Assembly (NCBI RefSeq): GCF_020410745.1
Contig: NZ_CP084528.1
Span: 248,001-312,000, forward strand
Source: Kaistella polysaccharea
GTDB lineage: Bacteria > Bacteroidota > Bacteroidia > Flavobacteriales > Weeksellaceae
Length of the DNA stretch: 64,000 bases
Reading direction: 5' to 3'
Both the position numbers and the translations under genes were made by a program. Position 1 is the first letter of the stretch. The number at the start of each line of letters is the position of its first letter. The notes beneath the pieces were generated by a model that was given only the letters and a program-made list of their open reading frames with translations, was not told where the DNA came from and made no database searches. This document shows positions 37,865-46,497 of this stretch, one piece after another.

Positions 37865-38589
37865 TATATTGAAATATAAAATAGTTCGTAGGGTTTCTTA
37901 AAATGTTCCAACATTTCTGGAGACAGCCTAAATCCGTCTGGGTCATCTTGAATCAAATCTGAAATCTGAGATTGGTGAGACGAAATGGCAGTTTGCTTTT
38001 TAGCTAAGACACTGGAAATATCTAATTTAAAGGGAATGATTTCATCCGAAGACGGGAAATCTTCGGCAGATCCTATTTGATCGAGCCAAACCGAATATTC
38101 ATAAATTATCGCACCACCTGTATTTGAATTTTTCATTAGTTCAGAAGCGGCAATATGATCAGGATGCGGGTCTTTTCGCCACGGCACAAAAATACTTTGA
38201 GGGCTGATAATACTAATAATCTTATTCATATTCGAGACGGCCTTGTTAAAATCAGGGTTTTGAAGTCCTGGTACGTGGCGATCTTTATACCTGCAAAAAA
38301 TAACATTTTCAACAGAAACACCTAACGCTCGCGCAGCGGTCAGCAATTCATTCTCCCGAAGATTTCTCAATTTTTCGGGCGGATATTCTAAGCTGTTGGG
38401 ATGAGAAAGCGTTCCATCACTGAGCAGCAGAATATAAACGGCTTGATTGTATTGTCGCAATAAAGAAATAACGCCACCGCAAGCCAGACTTTCATCATCT
38501 GCATGTGGCGCTACTATTAAGGTTGTGCCTAATCCCATGACACAATGTTCTGGCGCTAAGGGAATATTTTCTATCTTAAATTGATCCAT
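37864..38589 (-). CDS. PIG-L-family deacetylase
   Basis: A zinc-dependent N-deacetylase of the PIG-L/MshB/LmbE superfamily. The metal motif is IVAPHADDESLACGG, with HPDH (DPHPDHIAASELM) as the third ligand site and LRENELLTAARALGV between. The ATG at 38589 (MDQFKIENIPL) gives 241 aa and overlaps the end of the acyl-CoA dehydrogenase-like gene by 19 bp. A longer frame to 38667 lies within that gene and is rejected. Family members remove acetyl groups from N-acetylglucosamine-type conjugates, here probably preparing an amine for the NodS-like methyltransferase. Confidence 0.88.
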   Translation of the reverse strand: MDQFKIENIPLAPEHCVMGLGTTLIVAPHADDESLACGGVISLLRQYNQAVYILLLSDGTLSHPNSLEYPPEKLRNLRENELLTAARALGVSVENVIFCRYKDRHVPGLQNPDFNKAVSNMNKIISIISPQSIFVPWRKDPHPDHIAASELMKNSNTGGAIIYEYSVWLDQIGSAEDFPSSDEIIPFKLDISSVLAKKQTAISSHQSQISDLIQDDPDGFRLSPEMLEHFKKPYELFYISI

Positions 38590-39749
38590 TTTTTTAAAGT
38601 TTTTATTAAGGAACGTTTTTCCTGAGGTTGATCTCCCAGTGCAAATCTTCCGACTTCCAATAAACAATGATCAGGTGCAGGCTGGCGTAAATAGGTTGTT
38701 AAATCTCGTATAATTCTCTCGAAATGATGAGGTTTATTAAGTCCTCTTGCGCCAATACATTGTTGACAAAGTTTCATTATTTCGGTACAAATTTCATCAA
38801 TAGCAGTTCTAACCATATTGCTCTGATCTAATAGTAAGGCAGAATTTTGAGCCGAAGGGTCGCCCATAAAAAGATCCATATTATCTGCAGCCGATTTCAG
38901 CCATTGATTTCCTGAATTGATTAAAATTCTCATTTGTCCGATTCTTACTTTTTGGAAATGGTCTTCGGTTCTTTTCAATTTTTGCAGATAAAGTATAGTT
39001 TCTGCCAATAGAATTTCCGCGGCGCCTAACTGAACCGCCGAAAAACGAACTGAACCGCCGCTAAACATGGGCTGTTTATAATAATCGCCATTTTTTCCTA
39101 ACAAATTATTTTCGGCAACAGGAGTGTTTTTGAAAGTCACTTTAAAACTTCGGGTCGCTTTCATACCCATGGGATTCCACCATTCAGATTCAGTTAGCGC
39201 AGCAACTTCATCAAGGTTGACGACGCACATTTGCCACGTTCCTTTTTTTTGAGTTGCCGTAACAATCGGCCGGAACACATAATCGCTGCCGGTCGCAAAA
39301 GTTTTCGACCCGTTTAAATAGTATCGACCTTTTTCAAATTTCAAGGTAACACCATCTTCAGCCTGTGTGTTCCAGACGCCAAATAACTGTCCTTCTAAAC
39401 TGTCCTTTGCGAATCTTTTCTTCTGTTCCAAAGTGCCGAATCGGTCAATGAGAAACTGGGCATTATAATGACCTTCTATAATTCTCCCAACAACTAAATT
39501 GCCAGACCCAATCAATTTTAAGATAATCAGTAATGCGTGATTAGATCCCACCTTTAAGCCTAAATTTTTACCCCCGAAATCAGAAGAAATACAGGCAGTA
39601 AGTAGATTTGAATTTTTCAAATTTTGCAAAGTCTTTTCAGGAAACGAGTTTGCTGAATCGGTTTCAGATGCTTCTTTCAAGGCATGGGGTATCTCTTCTT
39701 TTACAGCGTTTGCTAATTCAGAATATTCAGAAGGTATTTTGTAAATCAA
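38571..39749 (-). CDS. Acyl-CoA dehydrogenase-like flavoprotein
   Basis: About 392 aa with the acyl-CoA dehydrogenase fold: an N-terminal helical domain (SEYSELANAVKEEIPHAL), a middle beta domain with LFGVWNTQAEDGVTL, YYLNGSKTFATGSDYV and WWNPMGMKATRSFKV, and a C-terminal helical domain with ARGLNKPHHFERIIRDL. No ATG lies near the conserved start. The frame is open further upstream, and the TTG at 39749 is the best guess, with a GTG at 39800 and a TTG at 39809 as alternatives. It is the first gene of a three-gene overlapping operon with PIG-L and NodS. Its substrate in this setting is unknown; it may oxidise a carrier-bound or sugar intermediate rather than fatty acyl-CoA. Confidence 0.8.
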   Translation of the reverse strand: MIYKIPSEYSELANAVKEEIPHALKEASETDSANSFPEKTLQNLKNSNLLTACISSDFGGKNLGLKVGSNHALLIILKLIGSGNLVVGRIIEGHYNAQFLIDRFGTLEQKKRFAKDSLEGQLFGVWNTQAEDGVTLKFEKGRYYLNGSKTFATGSDYVFRPIVTATQKKGTWQMCVVNLDEVAALTESEWWNPMGMKATRSFKVTFKNTPVAENNLLGKNGDYYKQPMFSGGSVRFSAVQLGAAEILLAETILYLQKLKRTEDHFQKVRIGQMRILINSGNQWLKSAADNMDLFMGDPSAQNSALLLDQSNMVRTAIDEICTEIMKLCQQCIGARGLNKPHHFERIIRDLTTYLRQPAPDHCLLEVGRFALGDQPQEKRSLIKTLKKWINLR

Positions 39750-39862
39750 GATCCGTATTTTGATGATGATTAAAATTACAAATAAAATTGATTTGACCAC
39801 CAATAGCAATCTATTGGGCTAAAAAATAATTGGATAGCGATTATTTAATAAAAAATTGACCC

Positions 39863-40876
39863 TTATGAATTCACTTTTTTATATTGTTTAGGCGTAATGC
39901 CATACTTTTTCTTAAAAATTTTAGAAAAATAACTACTGCTCTCCAAACCAATTGCCGCGACTACAGCATTTACATTATATTCGTTATTTTGCAGAAGTAT
40001 TCTTGCCTCTTCGAGTCGAATATTAGTCACATACTCATTTAAGGTCGTAGAAAACAAATACTTAAATCCAATTTGTAATTTATTAGGATTTAATGCTGTA
40101 GTGCGTGAAATATTTTTTACGGAGAGATCACCATTGATGTTTTCCCTGATATAATTTCCTGCTTCTTCAACTCGTTTCAGTTCATGAATTCTAAGAATAC
40201 TGCGATCTTCTGATGTTAAACGATCGTCATCAAACTGAACAACTTGCTGCACAAACATTTCTAAAGTAATCGCCTGGAGATTTAGCTTACGAGCAATCAC
40301 CAAATCTTTGTAATCATCGATATTCTGTAAGATATTTTTATAAAAAATGCCACAATTGTCTACGTGATAAAACTGGTTGATTCCTTTCACGTCAGTGATA
40401 ACATTTTTAAGTTCTGAGGTCCAGGTGGCAAGTTCGCAGTTTTCTTTTGCACTAAAAACACTGCGGTCAATCTCTACACTTACAACTTCATGCAAAATAT
40501 TCTTTTCAAACTGAATAATGTGACCATTGTTGCGTTCGCTCGCGACGATGGCACACCTAAACTCGTCTATTGTATTCTTATTAGGATTGTTTGCGAATTC
40601 ATGAGAAACCGAACCGTGAAGAGAATACACAAACTTTACCGGGTGAACTTCATCCAAAGTAAACTCCAGACGAATGTCCTCGTTAAATTTTGCTTTATAT
40701 ATAATTAAACCCAAACCGTTCTCAAAATTAATGCCTCTAATTTCCCCCTCCCCAATATGCTTGGGAATAGATACAAAATACTCGCCGCACCGATGTTGAT
40801 GTTTTACCTCAAAGGAATCCGCCAAACTAATGATGACGTCTTTTAGGGGAATTGAATTTACTGGGAAAACTAACAT
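39863..40876 (-). CDS. AraC-family transcriptional regulator
   Basis: A 337-aa protein. The C-terminal ~100 residues are the double helix-turn-helix domain (VEEAGNYIRENINGDLSVKN, TTALNPNKLQIGFKYLF, LEEARILLQNNEYNVNAVV and SSYFSKIFKKKYGITPKQY). The N-terminal 220 residues are a cupin-like sensor without a recognised ligand. It lies on the same strand upstream of the acyl-CoA dehydrogenase-like operon, about 110 bp away, so it may control that operon. Regulation is not shown by any clear operator. Confidence 0.87.
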   Translation of the reverse strand: MLVFPVNSIPLKDVIISLADSFEVKHQHRCGEYFVSIPKHIGEGEIRGINFENGLGLIIYKAKFNEDIRLEFTLDEVHPVKFVYSLHGSVSHEFANNPNKNTIDEFRCAIVASERNNGHIIQFEKNILHEVVSVEIDRSVFSAKENCELATWTSELKNVITDVKGINQFYHVDNCGIFYKNILQNIDDYKDLVIARKLNLQAITLEMFVQQVVQFDDDRLTSEDRSILRIHELKRVEEAGNYIRENINGDLSVKNISRTTALNPNKLQIGFKYLFSTTLNEYVTNIRLEEARILLQNNEYNVNAVVAAIGLESSSYFSKIFKKKYGITPKQYKKVNS

Positions 40877-41399
40877 GGTTTTTTATGTAAACTTAGTGAA
40901 TCCTTTTATAATTTACACATTAAAAATTTCAGATGGACCTTACGCTATAACCAAGATTTTTGTTAATTTATAACATATAACTTGTATTGTAATAATTTCA
41001 TAATTTTATCGCTTTCTTGGCTATCATTTCTTCCCCATCTATCAGTTTTTGAGAGTCTAGATTCAAATTTTTTATTCTTTTATTATTTAAAAGCTATAAA
41101 ATTTTTTGTGCAAATTATAAATTGCAACGTAATTCTTAATTGATCTGGGCATATTTTCGATTTTGAATACTTTCTAATTTTTACATTTTTTTATTAAATT
41201 TTCAAAAAGGTTGTCATGAATTTTATGAAAGCTCTTTTTTTAATCAGGAAAAGTAAACTCACCCATCTTTTCTATAATGTGCTTTAAAGGTCAGCGGTGT
41301 TGTTTATTTACAGCCTTCTTAGCTGTTAATTGTTGGGCAAAGTTTATCTTAAAAAAAAATATAAGTTTTTTAAAAACTAGTGGAATTTGATAAATTTGA
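40877..41399. other. AT-rich non-coding stretch
   Basis: About 520 bp with no gene, tRNA or strong hairpin. It probably includes the AraC-type gene's promoter, but no clear TAnnTTTG element was seen on that strand. Confidence 0.45.
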
Positions 41400-41595
41400 T
41401 ATATTTGCAATGAGTACACTATTTCAGTAGGCATCTTATATTGGAGACTTACATACCCAACTTAGCAGGATGCATTGCAAAGAACACCACTTTAAAAGTT
41501 AAGAATGGTAGGAAAGGTAAAGGGCAGCGCCAAATGGATATATTCAGAACTTGAAATCTAATTAAAGCCTCAAACTTTTGTTTGAGGCTTTTTAA
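41400..41595 (+). ncRNA. Candidate structured small RNA (about 180 nt)
   Basis: A TATATTTG -7 element (41400-41407) is followed by about 180 nt without a good protein frame and then by a perfect 12-bp terminator hairpin. Segments near the two ends can pair: ATTTCA (about 41424) with TGAAAT (about 41553), and TATATTGG (about 41438) with CCAA..TATA (about 41531). That leaves internal bulges, giving a long rod like 6S-type RNA. A short frame (LETYIPNLAGCIAKNTTLKV onward) exists but lacks a good start. A flavobacterial 6S-like RNA is one possibility. The -33 element is poor, so transcription is inferred. Confidence 0.45.
41564..41595. terminator. Strong, bidirectional intrinsic terminator
   Basis: AAAGCCTCAAAC-tttt-GTTTGAGGCTTT, a 12-bp perfect stem with T-rich flank (TTTAATTT) on the plus strand and A-rich counterpart on the left. 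No protein gene ends just upstream, which supports a small RNA gene there. Confidence 0.9.
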
Positions 41596-41682
41596 TTTCT
41601 TAAAAAAGTTTGCAGTTTTAGACGCAGTTTTATTCATTCCCATTCCCCCAAATTTACCTAAATTCGTATTTTACTCTTAAAC

Positions 41683-41940
41683 ATGAATGAAAATATTTTA
41701 GGCCTAGTTGCAGGTGGGATTACGTCTGTAGCCATGCTGCCTCAATTGATTAAAGTATTAAAAGAAAAAAATGTGGAAGATCTTTCGTTGATGATGATCG
41801 CCGTGCTGATTGTAGGTCTCTCGCTTTGGGTTTGGTATGGGATTTTGAAAGACGAACTGCCGATCATTCTTTCCAACGCATTTGCAGTTTTGGTGAATAT
41901 AGGATTGCTCTTGGCTTATTTTAAATATCGACAGAAATAA
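41683..41940 (+). CDS. SemiSWEET-type sugar transporter
   Basis: An 85-aa, three-helix MtN3/PQ-loop protein. The first helix carries GGITSVAMLPQLIKVLK with the PQ motif, and the second LMMIAVLIVGLSLWVWYGI with the Trp-Tyr sugar-site residues; the third helix follows. SemiSWEETs dimerise to form a bidirectional sugar channel in the inner membrane. It is a single gene preceded by a terminator and about 90 bp of spacer. Confidence 0.9.
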   Translation: MNENILGLVAGGITSVAMLPQLIKVLKEKNVEDLSLMMIAVLIVGLSLWVWYGILKDELPIILSNAFAVLVNIGLLLAYFKYRQK

Positions 41941-41967
41941 AGAATAATTATCATCTGATCTATTACA

Positions 41968-42411
41968 CTAAATTCTTGTAAAACATAAGGATTTTCCAAT
42001 CCACGTCCATTTCCAGAATCCCCGGACGCAGAGGTGATTGCCATCTTTAACTTCTACATTGGCATCCCAAGTTCTTCCGCTTGATGCATCATAAATTTTG
42101 CCGTGTTCCCAACGTTGCTTTTCGGGATTGAAAGTTAAATTACTGAGGATTTCCATTCCAATAACTTTTCGATGCCGCAATTCCGGATTTGGATTATGCG
42201 AATCTATACTTGCATGAATGGGCTTTCCGCTTCCACGGCTTTTGTCGAACCATAAAATTTTGGCTTGGTAAGAATTCCCTTCTCTGTATACATTTACACT
42301 TACACTTTTGTCTACAGCCATCCATTTACCCAAAATATCATCTTTTTTAACTTGGCTCATTAATAATAGCGAAGAGGAAATAAATAAAATAAAAGAAAGT
42401 CTGGTAATCAT
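41968..42411 (-). CDS. DUF2147 secreted protein
   Basis: A 147-aa protein with a signal peptide (MITRLSFILFISSSLLLMSQ). The DUF2147 domain has KDDILGKWMAVDKSVSVNVY, GMEILSNLTF, WEHGKIYDASSGRTWDANV and RGFWKWTWIGKS. The fold is a small beta barrel of unknown function, and many Proteobacteria and Bacteroidota carry it. It is convergent with the SemiSWEET gene, 27 bp apart. Confidence 0.87.
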   Translation of the reverse strand: MITRLSFILFISSSLLLMSQVKKDDILGKWMAVDKSVSVNVYREGNSYQAKILWFDKSRGSGKPIHASIDSHNPNPELRHRKVIGMEILSNLTFNPEKQRWEHGKIYDASSGRTWDANVEVKDGNHLCVRGFWKWTWIGKSLCFTRI

Positions 42412-42539
42412 ATTTGTGTTTCTGAAAATTTATAATAAATAGAATATTCGTTAAGTTTAGTTAATGAACATTTTTAGTCTAAAGTAAAATTGCAATTCGT
42501 CATATTTTACAATAAAAAAGTGTTTTAATTTAATGAAAA

Positions 42540-42980
42540 TTATTTTACAAAGTCATTTTCCTGATTTTGTAGTGGTTTCGGAAGATAAAGCTGATATTTA
42601 TCTTTGGAGTTTTCAACTTCTTCAATATAAAAAGTTTGTGAATTATATAACATTATGGCATTCATAGAGTCGCGTCTTAAAGATAATGAAATCGTACGCT
42701 GCCCGTCTGCAGATGAGCCACGAAATGTGTAGAATCCAGGCACTCGCTTTTCTCCCACATTTGATTCCAATAATGTAAATTCCTCTTCACCAATTGGGGT
42801 CGGTAGAATTATTTTGAAGTTTCTGATTTGAGAAGTTTTCGCAGCTTCTTTTTGAATTTCTTTGTAGAAACGCCCCGTCGAAAATGTAAATTCTTTAATA
42901 ATCTGCATGTTTTTTTGATTTTGTGCAGGCGCACAAGAAGTTAACAGAAATAGAAAAAAATTGATAAAGAGTATTTTCAT
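42540..42980 (-). CDS. Free-standing homologue of a metalloprotease propeptide (lipoprotein)
   Basis: The ATG at 42980 gives MKILFINFFLFLLTSC, a lipoprotein signal, and a 146-aa protein. A frame-compatible ATG upstream (43028) would translate through the preceding terminator and is rejected. The mature part aligns by eye with the propeptide of the adjacent metalloprotease: ILPTPIGEEEFTLLESNV against KLPLGDGRLESFSLTENDL, FRGSSADGQRTISLSLR against YDGLSKDGKTSLKLSIF, and DKYQLYLPKP against KDYRLYNMF. It has no catalytic domain. A role as inhibitor or folding helper of the protease is inference. It lies 50 bp downstream, beyond a terminator. Confidence 0.7.
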   Translation of the reverse strand: MKILFINFFLFLLTSCAPAQNQKNMQIIKEFTFSTGRFYKEIQKEAAKTSQIRNFKIILPTPIGEEEFTLLESNVGEKRVPGFYTFRGSSADGQRTISLSLRRDSMNAIMLYNSQTFYIEEVENSKDKYQLYLPKPLQNQENDFVK

Positions 42981-42993
42981 CTTATTTTGTAAA

Positions 42994-43022
42994 CAAAAAA
43001 AGAGCCACTTACTGTGGCTCTT
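42994..43022 (-). terminator. Intrinsic terminator after the metalloprotease gene
   Basis: On the minus strand AAGAGCCAC-agtaa-GTGGCTCTT is followed by TTTTT, seven bases after the protease stop. Confidence 0.9.
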
Positions 43023-43029
43023 CTTCATT

Positions 43030-46000
43030 TTATTGTTTTATTATTTTTTGAACTTTGACCACTTCGTTTTTATTAAATATTTTAAAGATAAATATTCCAT
43101 TTTGTAAACCGGTTAAAGAAATTGATTTAGATGTAATCGGCTGTCTTTTAATGAGTCTGCCAGAGATATCATAAATTTCAATTCGGTCCGCCGATTTGGT
43201 AGTTTTAATATTTAAAATATCTTTAACAGGATTCGGATAAAGGATGAACTCCTCCGCTTCGTCAGGATCAATTGTTCCCAGCACTGTAGCGGTAAGTTTT
43301 ACGGTGACCGATGTTATGCTGCACGATCCATTAGAAATCACAACATAATAAGATCCTTCGTCAGCTTTTTGAACACTGTTGATCGTCAATGTATTTTGTG
43401 TTTGGTTTGCAATTGCAACTCCATCTTTAAACCATTGATAAGTCGCCGGTCCATTAGCAATATTTACAGTGAAAATTTGTTTTGTTCCAATCTTCACGGA
43501 GGCAGCAACGGGTTGAAGGGTAATAACTGGTGTTACACAACTCAATATTAAAGTTCTGGTATTATCGCTGGTTAAAGCGCAGTTTAAAACCACTTCATCT
43601 TTCGTTTTTCCAACAAATGTATTAGGGTCATTTGTTTTAAGATAAGACAATCCATAAATAGTATACGTTCCGCCGACTAAACTTCTAAAGTCTGCAGTAG
43701 GACTTTGCGCCACAATCATGTTGTTTGAATCTACAGCGATAAAAATATAGTTACTGTTTGTTGTTGCTAAGTTAGTAACCTCATAGAATGAGCCGTCTCC
43801 TGTAAAAGTTAAATTATAGGATTTTGCGGGATCACCATTGGAGAAATTATTAAAGTTGATGTAATAGTCTACCCCTTCAGTGAGGGTAACATTCAAGCTT
43901 CCATACGCACTATATGTTCCAGGTGTTGAAGATTCAAAAGCATTAGAGGTTACAAAACTTGCCACCGCCTCAGCTTCAGTTCTGATTGCTGTAGTGGGAT
44001 CTGCGGTATAGATTGATATGATGAGGAATGCGCCGGTATTTGCGATGGTATAAGACCCTGTTTTTGTAACGCGGACTCTTTTCAAAACTGAGTTCGCACT
44101 TCCTAAATATTTGGGTGTTGTCAAAGATTCATCGGCGTAAGTAACCAATCTGGTACGGTTAACATTTGTGGTATTAATATCAACGGTTGCAGTAGTGAAA
44201 TATCCTAAATTACCTACCGTAGGAGCAGTCATATTTAGGTTAGCCAAAGCATTTCCAGCAACAGTACTCACAGAAGAGGTAGGACTGATGATTGTTGATT
44301 GCGCGTTGCAACTTGCATTGGTAATACTGAAATTAGTTTCTGAGATGTCAAAAAATTCCGCACCGCCACTTAGAAGAGCGGTTACTTTAATTCTTGCTTT
44401 AGTAGTTCCAGGAACATTGGGTACTGTTACTGTTGCGACTCCATTATTTGGTGCATCCTGTTTTAGGACGTACGGGAAAGTATAACCACCATCAACAGAT
44501 AATAAAATAGTTACCTTGTCTTTTATAGTTTGTGTGTTATTAACAGCCCAGGTAATATTCAGGTTTGTATTTGCGGCTGCGGTTATTCCTGTTGTATTTT
44601 GAGAGGTTACTTTTAGAGGTCCGGAATCATCAACTCTGATGACCATTTCATCAGAATCAACACCACCGCCACCAATTTTATTATCCCGTACTGTAAACCG
44701 GAATTTCATATTTCTTGCGACTTGAGGTAATGCCTCAGCATCGATATCCGGTGCAATATTGTTATTATTTAAAATATATTGTAGTTTAGGAAATATGCGT
44801 TCTGTATTTTCTCGGGTTTGCTCGCTTCTAAAAAGTGGCGCGGTCGTACTGTTTACTGCGGTATAACCACCAACTCCTACGACATTATATCCGAAGGCCC
44901 CTTTGTCAGATGCTGTAGCCACATCTGCTTGCTCCCACGTGTAACTTAAGGAGTTTCCGTCTTTATCGGTTGCGATACCTTTCAATTTAAAAGGAGTATT
45001 TTTTGGAATAACAATATCTGCACCTGCATTAGAAGATGGAGGAGTATTCCCTGTAGCAGCATTGGTAAAACAAGTTGCTCTGACAGCTAAGGAGTAGAGG
45101 ATTTGATCTAAACTCTTCGCATTAAAATAATTTAATTGATTTTTTCCTGAATTGGTTTGGTCTACGGGAACCTTGCAATTATTGGCATAACTCATAATGG
45201 TGGTGCCTGAACCGGGTTCTACCGCAGAGGTGTCATCCCAGCCATTTGTACAGAATGTTTCTGATCCTACACTTCCGCCAACTGCGTTATACGTATGCCA
45301 AGCTGAAAATTGGTGTCCCATTTCATGGATGATGAGATTAGCAGTTGCACCACGCGGCATAGAAGCGGTCCATTGACTCCATGCTCTTGCGCTGGATCCT
45401 GCGGTACAAGGGTTCGGGCCGGCCTGACCTTGTGCAGTTGAACCCGTACCTGGCATAATGTGGAAGGTGTGGGCAATATCATATTTTGAATAAGGCAAAG
45501 TCCCATTCGTATTTAAAGTGTTAAAACCTGCTTGTGAATTTGTAGCACTCGCGAAAGTAGAACTTACCGTAAAAGGATCAGTAGTTGGATTGGAGAAAAT
45601 TAAAGTTTTATTTAATGTTTCATTAATGGCTACAAAACTTACCGATAATTCCGTTTCAAATACCAAATTTATGAGGTTAAGCATATTTAAGGCTTCTGCT
45701 AATGCATTATCTTGATTGCCAAAATTTTGGGTAAATTCTCCCGTAGTAGCAATAGCCATCCGGAATTTTCTTAAATTATTACCATACGGAAAGTAGGTTG
45801 CTGAAGCTAATTTTAAAGCACTGGCTTGTTTTTTAATATCTGCAAATTCGCTTTTTAGTGCCAAATTTTTATCAATGCCGCAACTTACATTGGCACCCAT
45901 ATCATCAAACATATTATATAATCTGTAATCTTTACCTTGGGTTTGATAAGGCTCAAACATGTAATAACCACTTTCTGATTTTATAATAGCATTTATTTTA

Positions 46001-46311
46001 TTGCTAAAGATTGATAATTTTAATGAAGTTTTTCCATCTTTAGATAGTCCGTCATAAGTTTTGATGGAGAGATTTCTGTTTTTCGTCAAATCATTTTCGG
46101 TGAGGGAAAAAGATTCCAAACGTCCATCGCCCAGAGGCAACTTCAGCAGATGATCACCTTTAGCAGTAATGCTTACACTATTTAATTTTTGAGAAAACTC
46201 TTTTGCGTCAAAAGGAAATATTTTACCTGGAATTCCTTTTTCAGCCACATTCTGACCAAAAAGAAATAATACATAACATACTAGTAATGTTGAAAGTAAT
46301 TTTTTCTTCAT
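43030..46311 (-). CDS. Secreted reprolysin-like metalloprotease with Ig-like and T9SS sorting domains
   Basis: About 1093 aa from the ATG at 46311 (MKKKLLSTLLVCYVLFLFGQ signal peptide). Order: propeptide (about 25-150), zinc metalloprotease domain with IIHEMGHQFSAWHTY (HExxHxxxxxH, about residue 335), fibronectin/Ig-like region with a PKD-like start (NAGADIVIPKNTPFKLKGIA), an Ig-like domain (ATYQWFKDGVAIAN, DEGSYYVVISNG), and a C-terminal type A T9SS sorting domain (FILYPNPVKDILNIKT to KVQKIIKQ). It is therefore exported by type IX secretion and attached to or released from the surface. An adjacent gene encodes a homologue of its propeptide. Confidence 0.93.
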   Translation of the reverse strand: MKKKLLSTLLVCYVLFLFGQNVAEKGIPGKIFPFDAKEFSQKLNSVSITAKGDHLLKLPLGDGRLESFSLTENDLTKNRNLSIKTYDGLSKDGKTSLKLSIFSNKINAIIKSESGYYMFEPYQTQGKDYRLYNMFDDMGANVSCGIDKNLALKSEFADIKKQASALKLASATYFPYGNNLRKFRMAIATTGEFTQNFGNQDNALAEALNMLNLINLVFETELSVSFVAINETLNKTLIFSNPTTDPFTVSSTFASATNSQAGFNTLNTNGTLPYSKYDIAHTFHIMPGTGSTAQGQAGPNPCTAGSSARAWSQWTASMPRGATANLIIHEMGHQFSAWHTYNAVGGSVGSETFCTNGWDDTSAVEPGSGTTIMSYANNCKVPVDQTNSGKNQLNYFNAKSLDQILYSLAVRATCFTNAATGNTPPSSNAGADIVIPKNTPFKLKGIATDKDGNSLSYTWEQADVATASDKGAFGYNVVGVGGYTAVNSTTAPLFRSEQTRENTERIFPKLQYILNNNNIAPDIDAEALPQVARNMKFRFTVRDNKIGGGGVDSDEMVIRVDDSGPLKVTSQNTTGITAAANTNLNITWAVNNTQTIKDKVTILLSVDGGYTFPYVLKQDAPNNGVATVTVPNVPGTTKARIKVTALLSGGAEFFDISETNFSITNASCNAQSTIISPTSSVSTVAGNALANLNMTAPTVGNLGYFTTATVDINTTNVNRTRLVTYADESLTTPKYLGSANSVLKRVRVTKTGSYTIANTGAFLIISIYTADPTTAIRTEAEAVASFVTSNAFESSTPGTYSAYGSLNVTLTEGVDYYINFNNFSNGDPAKSYNLTFTGDGSFYEVTNLATTNSNYIFIAVDSNNMIVAQSPTADFRSLVGGTYTIYGLSYLKTNDPNTFVGKTKDEVVLNCALTSDNTRTLILSCVTPVITLQPVAASVKIGTKQIFTVNIANGPATYQWFKDGVAIANQTQNTLTINSVQKADEGSYYVVISNGSCSITSVTVKLTATVLGTIDPDEAEEFILYPNPVKDILNIKTTKSADRIEIYDISGRLIKRQPITSKSISLTGLQNGIFIFKIFNKNEVVKVQKIIKQ

Positions 46312-46497
46312 GATTATTTGGTTTGCAATCAAAATTACTAAATAATTTAATTAGTATGTAATTTATTACATAATTTTTAACCAAATGAGATGAGTTTTAC
46401 TAAATAAATGGGGTATGAGTCCTATTTTAATGAATATAAAATTCCACAAAAAATAATTTTTCAAACTTAATTATTCTTCTGAAAACTTCTAATTTAA

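Noticed and set aside
41449-41643. Minus-strand 64-aa frame
   Set aside because: It runs through a perfect terminator hairpin, and its sequence is explained by the small-RNA candidate on the other strand.
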